DNA of 64,000 bases from Bacteroidales bacterium (GTDB taxonomy: Bacteria > Bacteroidota > Bacteroidia > Bacteroidales > UBA932). The stretch covers positions 1-64,000 of the forward strand of contig JAFTMS010000032.1 of NCBI GenBank assembly GCA_017452265.1. The letters are read 5' to 3'. This document shows, piece by piece, positions 33,959 to 41,907 of this stretch (its first letter is position 1; the number at the start of each line of letters is the position of its first letter). The position numbers and the translations under genes are program-made. The notes under the pieces are model-generated. The model did no database searches. It was not told where the DNA came from and worked only from the letters and a program-made list of their open reading frames with translations.

Positions 33959-34915
33959 ATGAGGACAAAGAACCCGTACATAGCCGAATTCTCGCATGCA
34001 GTCCATGAGTTCTTCTTCAAGTACAAGCGCTACAGCTGGAAGAGGACACACAGGTGTCCGCGTAAAATGCTCATCAGCATGGTGGACAAGGGACATTTCT
34101 ACACCGGAGGTCTCGCCGACAGGTTCAAGGGCGAGATATCATCGTATGCATGGTGTAAGCAGCGTGGGTACGATTTCCGCATCAGATATGTCTATCCTTT
34201 CTGTCTTGAGGACTATCTTTGGCCGGCATCATACGACTGGAGACTGAAGGATGGGGAGATGTCCGCCTGCTTCCGTGACATCAGGGTCGTCTATGCAAGA
34301 GGGGAGATGGGCAGGAGAATGCTGAAACTCAGGACGCGCAGGCAGATACATTACTGGGGCAATATGAACTACCTTGACGCTCTCAATAAGGACAGAGGCA
34401 CAGATTATAAGTGGGGAGATCTCTTCCTCGAACTTTTCCGGCCTGCCCCGGAACTGCAGAAGGCCATAGATTTGCAGCTTGCAGAAATCGGCCCTGGTTA
34501 TTATGCTGCGGTCTTCCGTTTCCAGAATCTCCTCGGAGATTTTCATGAATACCGTTTCGCTGAACTGGAATCTGATGACGAAAAGCGAACCCTGATGGAC
34601 AGGTGTCTCTCAGGACTTGAGGAACTTATGGACAGATTCCCGGACAGACGTTTTCTCGTGACTTCCGACAGCACCGGCTTTCTTGAAGCTGCATCGCAGA
34701 TTGACCGTGTGCATGTGATACCGGGGCGGCTTGTCCATTGCGGTTCTGCGGAAGGTGAAGATTACGATGTGTACATGAAGTCTTTTCTGGATTTCTTCAT
34801 GATATCAGAGGCCGAACATGTGTATTGTGTAGGCACTGAGAGTATGTATCCGTCGGAGTTCCCTATGTATGCCGCAAGATTACACGGCAGGCCTTTCGAA
34901 CGTATACTGCTTTGA
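33959..34915 (+). CDS. Fucosyltransferase-like protein, tandem paralogue 2
   Basis: The 318-aa protein repeats the landmarks of the upstream gene: YSWKR near the start, GGLADRFKG, PASYDWRL, AVFRFQNLLGDF, LVTSDSTGF and a C-terminal MYPSEFPMYAARLH. The tandem arrangement and retained motifs indicate local duplication with divergence, probably to accept different acceptors. It ends one base before the stop of the convergent RgpF-like gene. Confidence 0.55.
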   Translation: MRTKNPYIAEFSHAVHEFFFKYKRYSWKRTHRCPRKMLISMVDKGHFYTGGLADRFKGEISSYAWCKQRGYDFRIRYVYPFCLEDYLWPASYDWRLKDGEMSACFRDIRVVYARGEMGRRMLKLRTRRQIHYWGNMNYLDALNKDRGTDYKWGDLFLELFRPAPELQKAIDLQLAEIGPGYYAAVFRFQNLLGDFHEYRFAELESDDEKRTLMDRCLSGLEELMDRFPDRRFLVTSDSTGFLEAASQIDRVHVIPGRLVHCGSAEGEDYDVYMKSFLDFFMISEAEHVYCVGTESMYPSEFPMYAARLHGRPFERILL

Positions 34916-34916
34916 T

Positions 34917-35789
34917 TCAAAGAGGAAACTTCTGTCCGAGCAGGACGAGATGCTTCCTGCGCTCGCCGTTTATCAAATAATAGTCAACGTTCACAAGGAA
35001 CTTGAACAGAGGACTTATATGCTTGTGTGTATATACCCGTGAAGAACTGATGGTATATGTCGGTATCCTTTTTATGATGTAGCCGGAGTCCTTGACTGCC
35101 GTTCCGAATATTCTTTCATAAACATGGGCAAGGCTTCCATTTGAATGTGATTTTGCCAATCCCCACATTCCAGCATCAAGTCTGGCCTTGCGGATTTTCT
35201 CCAGGCATCTGCTTCTGACTATGAACATGGTTCCTGCGCAGAAATGGTGTCCTGGCTCGGTGATACCTATACGGGCTTCTTCGCTGTCAAGCAGATGCCT
35301 GTCTTCTGCCCGTTTGTGCGACAGTGAGGTATACATTTCGTAGCTGCATACAAGTCCGGTCTTCGGGTCTTCAAACGCGTCAAGGCACTTGGTGAAATGG
35401 CTGCGGGATTTAAGAAGAGAGTCTACAAGGGTGTTGCGCCAGCTCTCTCCCTGAAGTCTGAGCCCGTTAAGCTTGTGTATATTGCCGGTGTCGACATTTT
35501 TTGTGTGTATTTTGAGTATATACTCATATTCAGATATGTCGATTGTCCTGATTGCCTTGATGAACGGCCAGACGTCATAGCCTACATTCTCCACTTCCAT
35601 GAACCTTACGTCCTTCCTGAATTCCTTCAGTTTGCTTTCAGTTGCCTCGTCCCGTTGAGACCATGTCACCATCAGGTCCCAATCGCAATTGTTTATATTT
35701 GTCAGCTTGTCTATGAAATAATCAATCTGGTCGTGATAGTATATATGGAATATGACAAGTAGTCTTTTCATCGGTTTCTTTCTTTTCAA
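34917..35789 (-). CDS. Rhamnan-synthesis F (RgpF) family glycosyltransferase-like protein
   Basis: The 290-aa protein shows the RgpF-family pattern: a YYHDQIDYF start region, VENVGYDVWPFI, EYILKIHTKN, and HHFCAGTMFIVR and HVYERIFG near the C-terminal half. Members build surface polysaccharides. The ATG at 35771 (MKRLLVIFHIYYH) is a likely alternative start. It is convergent with the Stealth/fucosyltransferase-like run, so it has separate control, but the shared theme suggests one glycan. Confidence 0.78.
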   Translation of the reverse strand: MKRKKPMKRLLVIFHIYYHDQIDYFIDKLTNINNCDWDLMVTWSQRDEATESKLKEFRKDVRFMEVENVGYDVWPFIKAIRTIDISEYEYILKIHTKNVDTGNIHKLNGLRLQGESWRNTLVDSLLKSRSHFTKCLDAFEDPKTGLVCSYEMYTSLSHKRAEDRHLLDSEEARIGITEPGHHFCAGTMFIVRSRCLEKIRKARLDAGMWGLAKSHSNGSLAHVYERIFGTAVKDSGYIIKRIPTYTISSSRVYTHKHISPLFKFLVNVDYYLINGERRKHLVLLGQKFPL

Positions 35790-35809
35790 TTGCTAACTCT
35801 AACTGCCTG

Positions 35810-35840
35810 CAAAAATAGCAAAATCATCAGATTGTGCAAA
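35810..35840 (-). promoter_or_regulatory. Promoter of the RgpF-like gene
   Basis: On the minus strand TTTG (complement of 35837-35840) and TATTTTTG (complement of 35810-35817) are 19 nt apart, the exact consensus spacing, 20 nt upstream of the longer start. Confidence 0.75.
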
Positions 35841-35852
35841 ATCTATAAAAAA

Positions 35853-35879
35853 TCAAGGCCTCCCGCAAGGAGGCCTTGA
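35853..35879 (-). terminator. Terminator of the nqr operon
   Basis: TCAAGGCCTCC pairs with a matching AGGAGGCCTTGA around CGCA. On the minus strand it is followed by ATTTTTTATAG, a good U-tract, directly after nqrF. Confidence 0.85.
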
Positions 35880-35886
35880 CGTATGA

Positions 35887-37149
35887 TTACGCTCCGAAGT
35901 TGTCGTAGAGGATGTTTTCTGGCGGAACTCCGAGTGAGTCGAGGAGGTTTACTACCGATGCGACCATCATAGGCGGGCCGCACATGAGGTAGAGGGCATC
36001 CTCCGGATTCTCATGCTGCTTGAGGTAGGTCTCGAACATCACGTTGTGGACAAAGCCTGCAACATAAGGTACACCTGCCTCGTCTGCTGCCGGATCCGGC
36101 CTGTCGAGTGCGAGGTGGAACTTGAAGTTCGGGAACTCTCTCTGGATTTCGTTGTAGTCCTCGAGGTAGAATGCTTCCTTGAGACTTCTTGCTCCGTAGA
36201 AGAAGTTCACCTTCCTTGAAGTCTTCTCTGTCTTGAAGAGATGCATGATGTGGCTTCTCATAGGGGCCATACCTGCACCGCCGCCGACAAAGATGAGCTC
36301 CTGGTCTGCTGGAAGATCCTTCGGCAGGAAGAACTCTCCGTAAGGTCCCGAGATGGTAATCTTGTCTCCCGGCTTGAGAGAGTAGATATATGATGAACAT
36401 ATACCAGGGTTTACGTCCACCCACTTGCCAGCCGCTCTGTCGAACGGAGGGGTAGCGATACGTACGTTGAGTTTTATGATGTCGCCCTCAGCAGGGTAGC
36501 AGGCCATAGAGTACGCACGTACTGTCGGAGTCGGGTTCACCATCTTGAGGTTGAATACGCCCATTTTCTCCCAATCCTCGCGGTACTGCTCATCTACGTC
36601 TATGTCCTTGTAGTCCACAGTGATTGCAGGTACGTCGATCTGGATGTATCCTCCTGACTGGAAGTTGAGGTGCTCGCCCTCAGGAAGCTTCACGACGAAC
36701 TCCTTGATGAATGTCGCAACATTGTGGTTTGAAACCACTTCACATTCCCACTTGCGCACGCTGAGTGCCGATGCTGGAACCTCGATTGACATATCCTCCT
36801 TCACCTTCACCTGACATCCGAGACGCCAGTTGTTTGCAATCTGCTTGCGGTTGAAGAAGCCGACCTCGGTAGGGAGAATTTCTCCGCCGCCCTCGGTCAC
36901 ACGGCACTTGCACTGTCCGCATGCACCCTTTCCGCCGCAGGCAGAAGGAAGGAATATCTTCTGTTCAGCAAGAGTCGAGAGAAGATTTCCACCAGGGGTT
37001 ACCTCCACGATCTTGCTTCCGTCATTGATGTTTATCTTTACTGTTCCGTCTGGTGTCAGCTTCGTCTTGATGAAGAGGAGAAGCGCCACCAGAATGAGTG
37101 TGACGATCACGAAGACGATCACAGCAAAAAGTATTGTTGTCTGTAGCAT
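35887..37149 (-). CDS. nqrF: Na+-translocating NADH:quinone reductase subunit F
   Basis: NqrF is the NADH-oxidising entry point of the sodium pump. The 420-aa protein has an N-terminal membrane helix (residues 4-26), a 2Fe-2S ferredoxin domain with C71, C77, C80 and C112, then an FAD/NADH reductase domain with RAYSMACYP and GGGAGMAPMRSH. It is the last of six genes. Confidence 0.97.
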   Translation of the reverse strand: MLQTTILFAVIVFVIVTLILVALLLFIKTKLTPDGTVKININDGSKIVEVTPGGNLLSTLAEQKIFLPSACGGKGACGQCKCRVTEGGGEILPTEVGFFNRKQIANNWRLGCQVKVKEDMSIEVPASALSVRKWECEVVSNHNVATFIKEFVVKLPEGEHLNFQSGGYIQIDVPAITVDYKDIDVDEQYREDWEKMGVFNLKMVNPTPTVRAYSMACYPAEGDIIKLNVRIATPPFDRAAGKWVDVNPGICSSYIYSLKPGDKITISGPYGEFFLPKDLPADQELIFVGGGAGMAPMRSHIMHLFKTEKTSRKVNFFYGARSLKEAFYLEDYNEIQREFPNFKFHLALDRPDPAADEAGVPYVAGFVHNVMFETYLKQHENPEDALYLMCGPPMMVASVVNLLDSLGVPPENILYDNFGA

Positions 37150-37166
37150 ATGCTTGTCCTCCTATA

Positions 37167-37784
37167 TTAAAGCTGAATACCCATGAATGTCATGAACGCG
37201 ATACCCATGAGACCTACGGTGATGAATGTGATACCGAGACCTTTGAGACCGGCAGGCACGTGTGAGTATGCCATTTTCTCGCGGATCGCCGCAAGAGCAA
37301 CGATGGCGAGCCACCAGCCGATACCCGAGCCGAGTGCGTAGACTATAGGCTCACCGATGTTGACGAAATCCCTCTCCTGCATGAAGAGCGAGCCTCCGAG
37401 AATCGCACAGTTCACAGCAATGAGCGGAAGGAAGATTCCGAGCTGTGAATAGAGGTTCGGAAGGGACTTCTCCACGACCATCTCTACGATCTGGGTGATC
37501 GCCGCGATGACTGCGATGAAGATGATGAAGCTCAGGAAGCTGAGATCGAGATCCGCAAACTTGGGGCTGAGCCATGCAAGTGCGCCTGCCTTGAGCACAT
37601 ACTCGTTGAGGAGCCAGTTCACAGGGAGAGTGATCAGAAGCACAGCGATGACGGCGATACCGAGGCCGTTCGCAGTCTTTACGTTCTTTGATACCGCCAG
37701 GTATGAACACATACCAAGGAAGTAGGCGAATATCATATTGTCGATGAAGATCGACTTTACAAATAAGCTAATATAATCTGCCAT
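37167..37784 (-). CDS. nqrE: Na+-NQR subunit E
   Basis: The 205-aa integral membrane subunit has six predicted helices and the typical start region [27 protein letters not shown]. NqrD and NqrE share an inverted-repeat-like fold and together hold an iron site between conserved cysteines, consistent with the MCSYLAV cysteine here. Confidence 0.96.
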   Translation of the reverse strand: MADYISLFVKSIFIDNMIFAYFLGMCSYLAVSKNVKTANGLGIAVIAVLLITLPVNWLLNEYVLKAGALAWLSPKFADLDLSFLSFIIFIAVIAAITQIVEMVVEKSLPNLYSQLGIFLPLIAVNCAILGGSLFMQERDFVNIGEPIVYALGSGIGWWLAIVALAAIREKMAYSHVPAGLKGLGITFITVGLMGIAFMTFMGIQL

Positions 37785-37803
37785 TTCTTTTCCGTGTCAA
37801 GTG

Positions 37804-38421
37804 TTACTTTTCCTGAAGGTCCTTCTGAATCGATCTCTGTACCCAGATGATGCATCCGAGAAGGATGAGCGCCATTGGAGGCAGGATCATAAGACCGTTG
37901 TTCATATAGCCGAATTCGTATACAGCCTGCGGGATGACCTGGAATCCGAAGAGCGTGCCGCTTCCGAGGAGTTCACGGAAGAAGGCGACGATCACGAGGA
38001 TCATGGCATATCCAAGGCCGTTTCCAAGGCCGTCCATAAGTGACGCGAACGGCTTGTTTCCAAGGGCATAAGCCTCGATACGTCCCATCACGATACAGTT
38101 GGTGATGATGAGGCCGATGTATACGGACAATGTCTTGCTGACACTGTATGCATATGCCTTGAGCACCTGGTCCACGAGGATGACCATAAGTGCCACGACC
38201 ACGAGCTGTACGATGATACGTATGCGGTTAGGAATCGTGTTTCTGAGGAGAGAGCAGACAAAACTTGAAAGTCCTGTCACGATCATGACGGAAAGTCCCA
38301 TTACGATTGCACCTTTCAGCTGTACTGTAACCGCAAGTGAAGAACAGATACCGAGGACAAGGACTGAAATAGGGTTGCCCTTGAATATCGGATTCAAAAA
38401 TGTTTCCTTGATGTTTCCCAT
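37804..38421 (-). CDS. nqrD: Na+-NQR subunit D
   Basis: The 205-aa membrane subunit pairs with NqrE. It shows VLVLGICSSLAVTVQLKGAI near residues 20-39 and the NCIVMGRIEAYALGN loop. Spacing to nqrE is 19 nt and to nqrC 4 nt. Confidence 0.96.
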   Translation of the reverse strand: MGNIKETFLNPIFKGNPISVLVLGICSSLAVTVQLKGAIVMGLSVMIVTGLSSFVCSLLRNTIPNRIRIIVQLVVVALMVILVDQVLKAYAYSVSKTLSVYIGLIITNCIVMGRIEAYALGNKPFASLMDGLGNGLGYAMILVIVAFFRELLGSGTLFGFQVIPQAVYEFGYMNNGLMILPPMALILLGCIIWVQRSIQKDLQEK

Positions 38422-38425
38422 GATG

Positions 38426-39196
38426 CTATTCCTCCACTGTGTTTACTGATTCTACTTTCTCTGTACAGCATGTGTCCTCGCAGCACTCCGTCTGACAGCA
38501 TGTCTCAGCATTCTTTGCAAGGTAATCCTGATAGAAACCGAACCACTGGTTGAGTGTCTTTCCGAGTGCCTGACAAGTGATTGTCGCACCTGAAATCGCG
38601 TCGACACCATTGTTCTCGGTCTGACGGTTGCCCGGCTTTGTCACCTCGAAAAGGATTTCTCCCGACCCCATCTGCTGGCCTGCAAAAGAGGCTGCAAATG
38701 ACGGTTCGTCTGAAATCTTGGCGCCGAGGCCAGGAGTCTCACCCTTGTGTCCGAAGCACACAGCCTTGATTGTCTTGAGATCCTTCTCAAAGCCGATATA
38801 GCCCCAGATCGGGCCCCAGAGACCAGCACCGTAGCATGGAATTACTGTGATGCCGTTCTTGAAAATGTATACAGGAAGAGCCTTAGGCTCTGCTGTGATC
38901 TGCTTCTTGAGAGCAGAGTTGTCATATACTTCGCAGTCCTCGATGCTGAGTTCACCCACCTTGTTGCCTTCGATGTCGATGAGGATGGCAGCCTCGATAT
39001 CCTGTCTGTATGTAGCGAGGATGTCTTCGGAAGCCTCTACGGTCGCCGCTGTAAGGATCTGGCTGATGGTGTCCTTCTTGACATTCGCATCCTGAGTAGG
39101 CTTGAGGTACATTGCCGCAAAGGCGAGAACCGCAGCGACTATCACGACGAGGACAGTCGAATATATGACCGTATATGTATTACTGTTTGTATTCAT
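38426..39196 (-). CDS. nqrC: Na+-NQR subunit C with a Cys-rich tail
   Basis: NqrC carries a covalently bound FMN on the periplasmic side. The 256-aa protein has one N-terminal membrane helix (about residues 9-30) and the flavinylation motif DAISGATIT with the acceptor threonine at T205. The last 26 residues hold three adjacent cysteine pairs, CC at 233-234, 238-239 and 243-244, separated by three residues each. I know of no such tail as a usual part of NqrC. It may bind metal or form disulfides in the periplasm. Confidence 0.94.
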   Translation of the reverse strand: MNTNSNTYTVIYSTVLVVIVAAVLAFAAMYLKPTQDANVKKDTISQILTAATVEASEDILATYRQDIEAAILIDIEGNKVGELSIEDCEVYDNSALKKQITAEPKALPVYIFKNGITVIPCYGAGLWGPIWGYIGFEKDLKTIKAVCFGHKGETPGLGAKISDEPSFAASFAGQQMGSGEILFEVTKPGNRQTENNGVDAISGATITCQALGKTLNQWFGFYQDYLAKNAETCCQTECCEDTCCTEKVESVNTVEE

Positions 39197-39210
39197 ACCT
39201 ATATTATATA

Positions 39211-40401
39211 TTAAGCGATTTTTACCTTCTTTGCCCTTCTTTTAAGCGATGTTTCGATCACATAGTGGTCGATGAGAGGTGCGAATGTGTTCATGAGAAG
39301 GATGGCGAGCATCATTCCTTCAGGATATCCGGGGTTCCACAGACGCACTGTCACAGCAAGAGCTCCGACGAGGAATCCGTAGATCCACTTGCCGGTTTCG
39401 GTCTGCGCTGATGTCACAGGGTCTGTCGCCATGAATACGGTTCCGAAGAGGAAGCCGCCCATCACGAGCTGGTAGTATCCGGGGAGGTCTGTCGCTCCGA
39501 CAGCGTATCCGAGATATCCGATGGCAAGACCGCCGAGAACTGACGATACCATAATCTTCCAGCTTGCAACGCCTGTCCAGATAAGGAGGATAGCGCCGAG
39601 AAGGATTGCGATTACGGATGTCTCGCCGACTGACCCCGGAATTGTACCGAGAATCATGTCCCAAAGCTTAGGCTGAAGGTTCGCGAGAGTCGGATCTGCG
39701 AGCGGAGTCGCACCTGAGAAGCCGTCAACGAGGCCGTTGCCTGCCTGATATGCCACACCTTCGTTCATCCAGCGCTCCACGCCACCTGTCCACACTGTGT
39801 CTCCTGACATCTTGCTCGGGTAAGAGAAGAAGAGGAATGCACGGGTGAGAAGTGCAGGGTTCCAGATGTTCATGCCTGTGCCGCCGAACACTTCCTTGCC
39901 GATGATCACAGCGAATGCCACTGCGATGGCGAGCATCCAGAGCGGAACGTCCACAGGGACGATAAGCGGAATGAGCATACCTGAAACGAGGTAGCCCTCA
40001 TTCACTTCATGACCCTGGATCTGGGCAGAGATGAACTCGATGCCGAGACCTACAAGGTATGATACGATATAGAGAGGAAGCACCTTCACGAGACCGTAAA
40101 GGACGATGTTCCAGAAGCCCCAGTCGAGGCCGAATGCGATGCTGTGCTGATATCCCACATTCCAGATGCCGAAGAGCATTGCAGGAACGAGAGCGAGCAC
40201 AACCATAATCATGACTCTCTTCAGATCGACGCAGTCCCTTACGTGTGTTCCGCGACGTGTCACGGTGTCAGGGACGAAGAGGAATGTCTCAAAAGCGTCG
40301 AATGTCGAATGAAGGAATCCGAGCTTGCCGCCTTTCTCAAAGGTCGGCTTGATCTTGTCTACAAAATTTCTTAATCCACTCATATTCTTGGCTTTTAGCA
40401 C
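39211..40401 (-). CDS. nqrB: Na+-NQR subunit B
   Basis: The 396-aa polytopic subunit carries the second covalent FMN at T232 (DGFSGATPLA) and a riboflavin site. The conserved EVFGGTGMNIWNPAL segment (about 170-184) is present. Its start overlaps the nqrA stop by 7 nt, indicating coupling. Confidence 0.97.
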   Translation of the reverse strand: MLKAKNMSGLRNFVDKIKPTFEKGGKLGFLHSTFDAFETFLFVPDTVTRRGTHVRDCVDLKRVMIMVVLALVPAMLFGIWNVGYQHSIAFGLDWGFWNIVLYGLVKVLPLYIVSYLVGLGIEFISAQIQGHEVNEGYLVSGMLIPLIVPVDVPLWMLAIAVAFAVIIGKEVFGGTGMNIWNPALLTRAFLFFSYPSKMSGDTVWTGGVERWMNEGVAYQAGNGLVDGFSGATPLADPTLANLQPKLWDMILGTIPGSVGETSVIAILLGAILLIWTGVASWKIMVSSVLGGLAIGYLGYAVGATDLPGYYQLVMGGFLFGTVFMATDPVTSAQTETGKWIYGFLVGALAVTVRLWNPGYPEGMMLAILLMNTFAPLIDHYVIETSLKRRAKKVKIA

Positions 40402-41750
40402 ATTTCTTTCAACATAAGGGCGATACCGTCTGTGATGATCTGCTGGATGTAGATCTTAGACGGGTCCACATATTCGCAGAGTGCGAGATCTTCCTCAAGC
40501 ACCTCATAGATGCCGAACTTCTCCATCTTGTCGATGTCGTTTGCAAGACATGCCTTGAGAAGGTGCACAGGATAGAGGTCCATAGGAAGGACTTTGCTGT
40601 AGACGTCGTTCACGACAAAGGCGCGCGGACCACCGTGGAGGTTTGTGTCCATCGCGTACTTCTTCTTAGGCGTGAGCCATGAGAAGTATGTGCGTGAAGA
40701 GCTGAACTGGCTGCATCTTACAGGCTTTGCCCATCCGAGAAGCTCGTACTTGTCGCCCTCCTCGAGGATTGTCACCTGATTGTCGAAGAAGCCGAGGAAG
40801 CCGTCCTTGCCGACGTTCTCGCCGGTGAGGCAGTCGCCGCTGACGTAACGGAGGTTCTCCGATGCATCGTAGAAGTCCTGGATGTCCTTGATGGCCATGC
40901 CCGGATATGCCTCCACATACGCAGGCTTGATTGCCTTAGGGCCGGTCACAGCGACCTTCCTTCTGACATCGTACCTGCCGGTGTTGAAGAGCTTTCCGAT
41001 GGCTGCGAGCATCAGGAGCGATACCGTCCACACCGTTTCACCCTTGCGGATCGGCGAGATGTGGTGGATCTGCACGCCCACGTTTCCTGCAGGATGCTTT
41101 CCTGTGAAGGTGTGCTGGATCACGTTCTCAAGCCTGTGGAACGGAGTGCCTGAATAGTTCTCTGAGTTGAAGGAGATGTGTACACCTCCGTCAGTGAGCT
41201 TGCCGAGGGCATTTACCGCTGTCTGGATGTTCTTCTCCTCGCCGTTGAGGGCGAATTCCGGATTGGCAGCGAGTGGCGCTGTCGTGAAAGCTGAAACGAA
41301 GATTGCCTTTGGCTTCACTTCAGGGTTTGCGATGATTCCGTAAGGCCTCTGTACGAGGGCAGGCCACAGACCTGCTTCGAGAAGGGTGGCCTTTATCTGC
41401 TCGGCAGACATGTCCGCAACCTTCTTCACTCCGAAATCCACATACTCCTGTTTCTCATCCGCCTTGATGCGGACCTCAAGCAACTTTCTCTTCTCGCCTC
41501 TGACCACCTCTGCCACCGTTCCGCTTACCGGAGATGTGAAGAGGATGTTCTGAGACATCTTGTCGGCCAGTACCGGTGTTCCTGCGAGGACCTTGTCGCC
41601 TTCCCTTACCAGAAGCTTCGGTACGAGACCTCTGAAATCGGTAGGCTTCACGGCCACAACGTCAGGAGCAACCACCTTCCTGGTGTTCTGGGCTGCCTCA
41701 CCGCAGATCGGAAGGTCAAGACCCTTTTTCAAATAGATGTTGTTTGACAT
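40395..41750 (-). CDS. nqrA: Na+-NQR subunit A
   Basis: The 451-aa cytoplasmic subunit starts MSNNIYLKKGLDLPICGEA, followed by the lipoyl-like VAPDVVAVKPTDFRGLVPKL region. A frame extension to 41882 would add 44 residues of A/T-rich leader and is rejected. It is the first gene of nqrABCDEF. Confidence 0.96.
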   Translation of the reverse strand: MSNNIYLKKGLDLPICGEAAQNTRKVVAPDVVAVKPTDFRGLVPKLLVREGDKVLAGTPVLADKMSQNILFTSPVSGTVAEVVRGEKRKLLEVRIKADEKQEYVDFGVKKVADMSAEQIKATLLEAGLWPALVQRPYGIIANPEVKPKAIFVSAFTTAPLAANPEFALNGEEKNIQTAVNALGKLTDGGVHISFNSENYSGTPFHRLENVIQHTFTGKHPAGNVGVQIHHISPIRKGETVWTVSLLMLAAIGKLFNTGRYDVRRKVAVTGPKAIKPAYVEAYPGMAIKDIQDFYDASENLRYVSGDCLTGENVGKDGFLGFFDNQVTILEEGDKYELLGWAKPVRCSQFSSSRTYFSWLTPKKKYAMDTNLHGGPRAFVVNDVYSKVLPMDLYPVHLLKACLANDIDKMEKFGIYEVLEEDLALCEYVDPSKIYIQQIITDGIALMLKEMC

Positions 41751-41891
41751 TATATAAACCGTTTTGAGTATAAATTTCAAAAATGCGCCCGCGAAGATAG
41801 GCAAATTTTCGCTATTTACGAAGTAAAAGCAATCTTTTTTGGCTGTTGAGAACTTTTGCAGAAAAGTTCGTCGGAATTGCAATGTTTTATA

Positions 41892-41899
41892 TAATTTTG
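41892..41899 (+). promoter_or_regulatory. -7 promoter element of the pcrA-like helicase gene
   Basis: TAATTTTG matches TAnnTTTG, but it is only 8 nt before the ATG at 41908, which implies a very short or absent leader, or a slightly later start. No -33 TTTG is at standard distance. Confidence 0.4.
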
Positions 41900-41907
41900 C
41901 CCTCGTT

